DNA of 64,000 nt from Bacteroidota bacterium (GTDB lineage: Bacteria > Bacteroidota > Bacteroidia > B-17B0 > Aurantibacillaceae). Shown here piece after piece: positions 62,576-64,000 of the stretch (position 1 is its first letter; each line of letters begins with the position of its first letter). A program made the position numbers and the translations under genes. The notes beneath the pieces are model-generated. The model was given only the letters and a program-made list of their open reading frames with translations. It had not been told where the DNA came from and made no database searches. Where the stretch lies: positions 178,249 to 242,248 of the forward strand of contig JADJDM010000012.1 in the NCBI GenBank assembly GCA_016702705.1, written 5' to 3'.

Positions 62576-64000
62576 ATGTTTTTAGCTAAACATCCCCTTT
62601 TAAAACTTGTCTTACTCCTCTGTTTGACCACTAATCTTTTTGGGCATGATGAACCTTCTCAAAAAAAATCGATTATTCGTTTCACAGAAAACAAAAATCA
62701 GTGGGATTCCTTTATAAAATTTAGAGCGCAATTGGATGGCGGAGCATTGTTTTTGCAAAATAACAGACTTACATATCATTTTTACGATAAAGACACTTAT
62801 CGCAGCATGCATGCAAAACCTAAAGTAAAACCTAAAGAAGTTAAATCAAGTTGGTTTCATGTGAATTTTATAAATTCAAATAAGGAAGTGCTACTTCAAA
62901 AAAACGGAGCTGCCCCTGATTACAATAACTACTACATCGGAAAAGACCAATCAAAATGGGCATCGAATGTAAAAAACTATAAAGAAGTAATTTATACAGA
63001 TTTATGGGACGGTATCAATATGCAAATTGTTGGCGCAGATAATAGCATGAAGTATAATTTTTATGTAAAACCAGGAAAAGATGCAAATAAGGTTCAATTA
63101 AAATTTGAAGGGGTAAAAAACATTAGTATAAAAAACAAACAGCTAGTTATACAAACTCAGATTAACGAAATTGTAGAACATGCTCCTTATGCTTATCAAA
63201 TTATAAATGGAAAAGAAACTGAAGTAACTTGCAGCTTTAAGTTAAAGGGAAACATATTTAGTTATGATTTTCCAAACGGATACAATAAAAATATTGAATT
63301 GGTAATTGACCCCGTGCTTGTATTCGCATGCTCTTCGGGTTCAACTGCAGACAATTTTGGAATGACGGCGACTTACGATGCACAAGGGAATTTATATTCG
63401 GGAGGAACTTGTTTTAATATTGGCTTTCCGACTGTGAATGCATATGATGCAACATATAATAGTTTAGTTCAATACGGACAAACAGATGTGGTAATTACTA
63501 AGTATGATGCATCTGGAACTTTTCTACAATACTCTACCTACCTTGGTGGCGCTAATGATGCGGATGTAATTAATAGTATTATTGTTGATGGGCAAAATAA
63601 TTTATTTGCTTATGGGGTAACCGCCTCAACCGACTTTCCTGTTACAGCTTCCTATGATAATACTTTTAATGGTGGGCAAACTTTGCGATTTTATTACAAT
63701 GGTTCCTTTTTTGAAAATGGTACAGATATTTATGTTTCAAAATTAAGTGCTGGAGGAAACAATTTATTGGCAAGTACCTTCATTGGAGGCTCAGGAAATG
63801 ATGGAAATAATTACACCGATGGGACACAGTTTGTAGGCACAATTAATCCATACGGACCAGTTAATCAACCAAGATATGATTCTTTATTGTATAATTACGG
63901 AGATCAAAATAGAGGGGAAATTCAAATAGACCATAATGGGGATATATTAATTGCAAGCTCTACAAAGTCTTCCGATTTTCCCACATTAAATGGTTTTGAC
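62576..64000 (+). CDS. SBBP-repeat/DUF7948-like exported protein (3' end outside window)
   Basis: An open frame from ATG 62576 runs through the window end (475 codons without a stop). A signal peptide (about 1-23, LLLCLTTNLFG) is followed by an N-terminal domain found in Bacteroidota surface proteins (QLDGGALFLQNNRLTYHF, YKEVIYTDLWDGINMQI, FYVKPGKDANKVQLKFEG). Repeats of the seven-bladed SBBP type follow (STYLGGANDADVINSIIVDGQNNLFAYG, ASTFIGGSGNDGN). Such proteins often end in a T9SS domain, which would lie beyond 64000. It is probably an adhesin or surface layer-like protein. Confidence 0.85.
   Translation, partial: MFLAKHPLLKLVLLLCLTTNLFGHDEPSQKKSIIRFTENKNQWDSFIKFRAQLDGGALFLQNNRLTYHFYDKDTYRSMHAKPKVKPKEVKSSWFHVNFINSNKEVLLQKNGAAPDYNNYYIGKDQSKWASNVKNYKEVIYTDLWDGINMQIVGADNSMKYNFYVKPGKDANKVQLKFEGVKNISIKNKQLVIQTQINEIVEHAPYAYQIINGKETEVTCSFKLKGNIFSYDFPNGYNKNIELVIDPVLVFACSSGSTADNFGMTATYDAQGNLYSGGTCFNIGFPTVNAYDATYNSLVQYGQTDVVITKYDASGTFLQYSTYLGGANDADVINSIIVDGQNNLFAYGVTASTDFPVTASYDNTFNGGQTLRFYYNGSFFENGTDIYVSKLSAGGNNLLASTFIGGSGNDGNNYTDGTQFVGTINPYGPVNQPRYDSLLYNYGDQNRGEIQIDHNGDILIASSTKSSDFPTLNGFD

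Noticed and set aside
1..64000. CRISPR arrays, tRNA or rRNA genes, insertion-sequence transposases
   Set aside because: No regularly spaced repeats, tRNA cloverleaf signals, rRNA segments or transposase-like proteins were found by reading both strands.

Overview
The window is chromosomal DNA of a free-living member of the Bacteroidota. The base composition is AT-rich. Several secreted proteins carry type IX secretion (T9SS) C-terminal sorting signals (YPNP motifs). Promoters fit the Bacteroidota TTTG / TAnnTTTG pattern, many starts are GTG or TTG, and hardly any canonical Shine-Dalgarno sites are seen. Families largely confined to this phylum are present (DUF4834, YfhO, a PorZ-like propeller, PIN-PhoH, a two-lipoyl pyruvate dehydrogenase E2). 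I see no rRNA, tRNA, CRISPR array, prophage or insertion-sequence transposase.

Layout. 0.2-2.9 kb: three tandem short ssb genes followed by a comM/yifB-type AAA+ helicase gene. 2.9-5.9 kb: a truncated ORF6N gene, a small secreted-protein gene interrupted by TGA, and the selenium pair mnmH-selD. 5.9-11.3 kb (minus): a GNAT acetyltransferase, then an apparent operon reading ECF sigma factor, small membrane (anti-sigma-like) protein, Spy/ZraP-like protein, MbnP-like protein, MbnH/MauG-like di-heme peroxidase, and YHYH protein. Upstream of it lies a Cys-rich small protein gene broken by a one-base deletion. 11.3-14.7 kb (minus): a thioredoxin-fold protein without CXXC, a front-end-type fatty acid desaturase, ruvC. 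14.7-18.0 kb (plus): YbhN-like flippase, GT2 glycosyltransferase, DppC-like permease. 18-24.8 kb: an ArsC-family protein, a 121-bp foldback repeat, DUF4349, a cytochrome c/copper monooxygenase-like lipoprotein, outer-membrane-like proteins, YraN, DUF4412. 24.8-32.6 kb: a secreted WD40-caspase, PIN-PhoH, a PorZ-like T9SS protein, a TauE-type permease. 32.7-42.6 kb (plus): polysaccharide flippase, dut, pgk, tilS, an orphan DsbD N-domain, gamma carbonic anhydrase, tatA, gatA, ferritin, methylmalonyl-CoA epimerase. 42.7-45.8 kb: a T9SS subtilase broken by three single-base indels. 45.9-49.7 kb: an HsdR-N nuclease-like protein, AMP nucleosidase, holA, aldehyde dehydrogenase, then a hairpin-rich non-coding block. 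50-57 kb (minus): unknown protein, TIM-barrel isomerase, neuB, a YfhO membrane protein split by one base, DUF4834, a second copy of the foldback repeat, pth. 57.3-64 kb: a frameshifted T9SS protein, an A/T-only tract, pyruvate dehydrogenase E2 and E1-alpha, and an SBBP-repeat protein running off the end.

Two themes stand out. First, the sigma/MbnP/MbnH/YHYH operon looks like a regulated envelope copper or redox system and is the best candidate for an under-described system. Second, four otherwise intact genes contain six single-base indels in total, and each corrected length is an exact multiple of three. With the A/T-only tract this raises the possibility of sequencing or assembly errors, so 'pseudogene' calls here are provisional. 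Two 121-bp near-palindromic repeats (about 91% identical, 37 kb apart) and the structured block at 49.68-49.97 kb are the main unexplained non-coding features.
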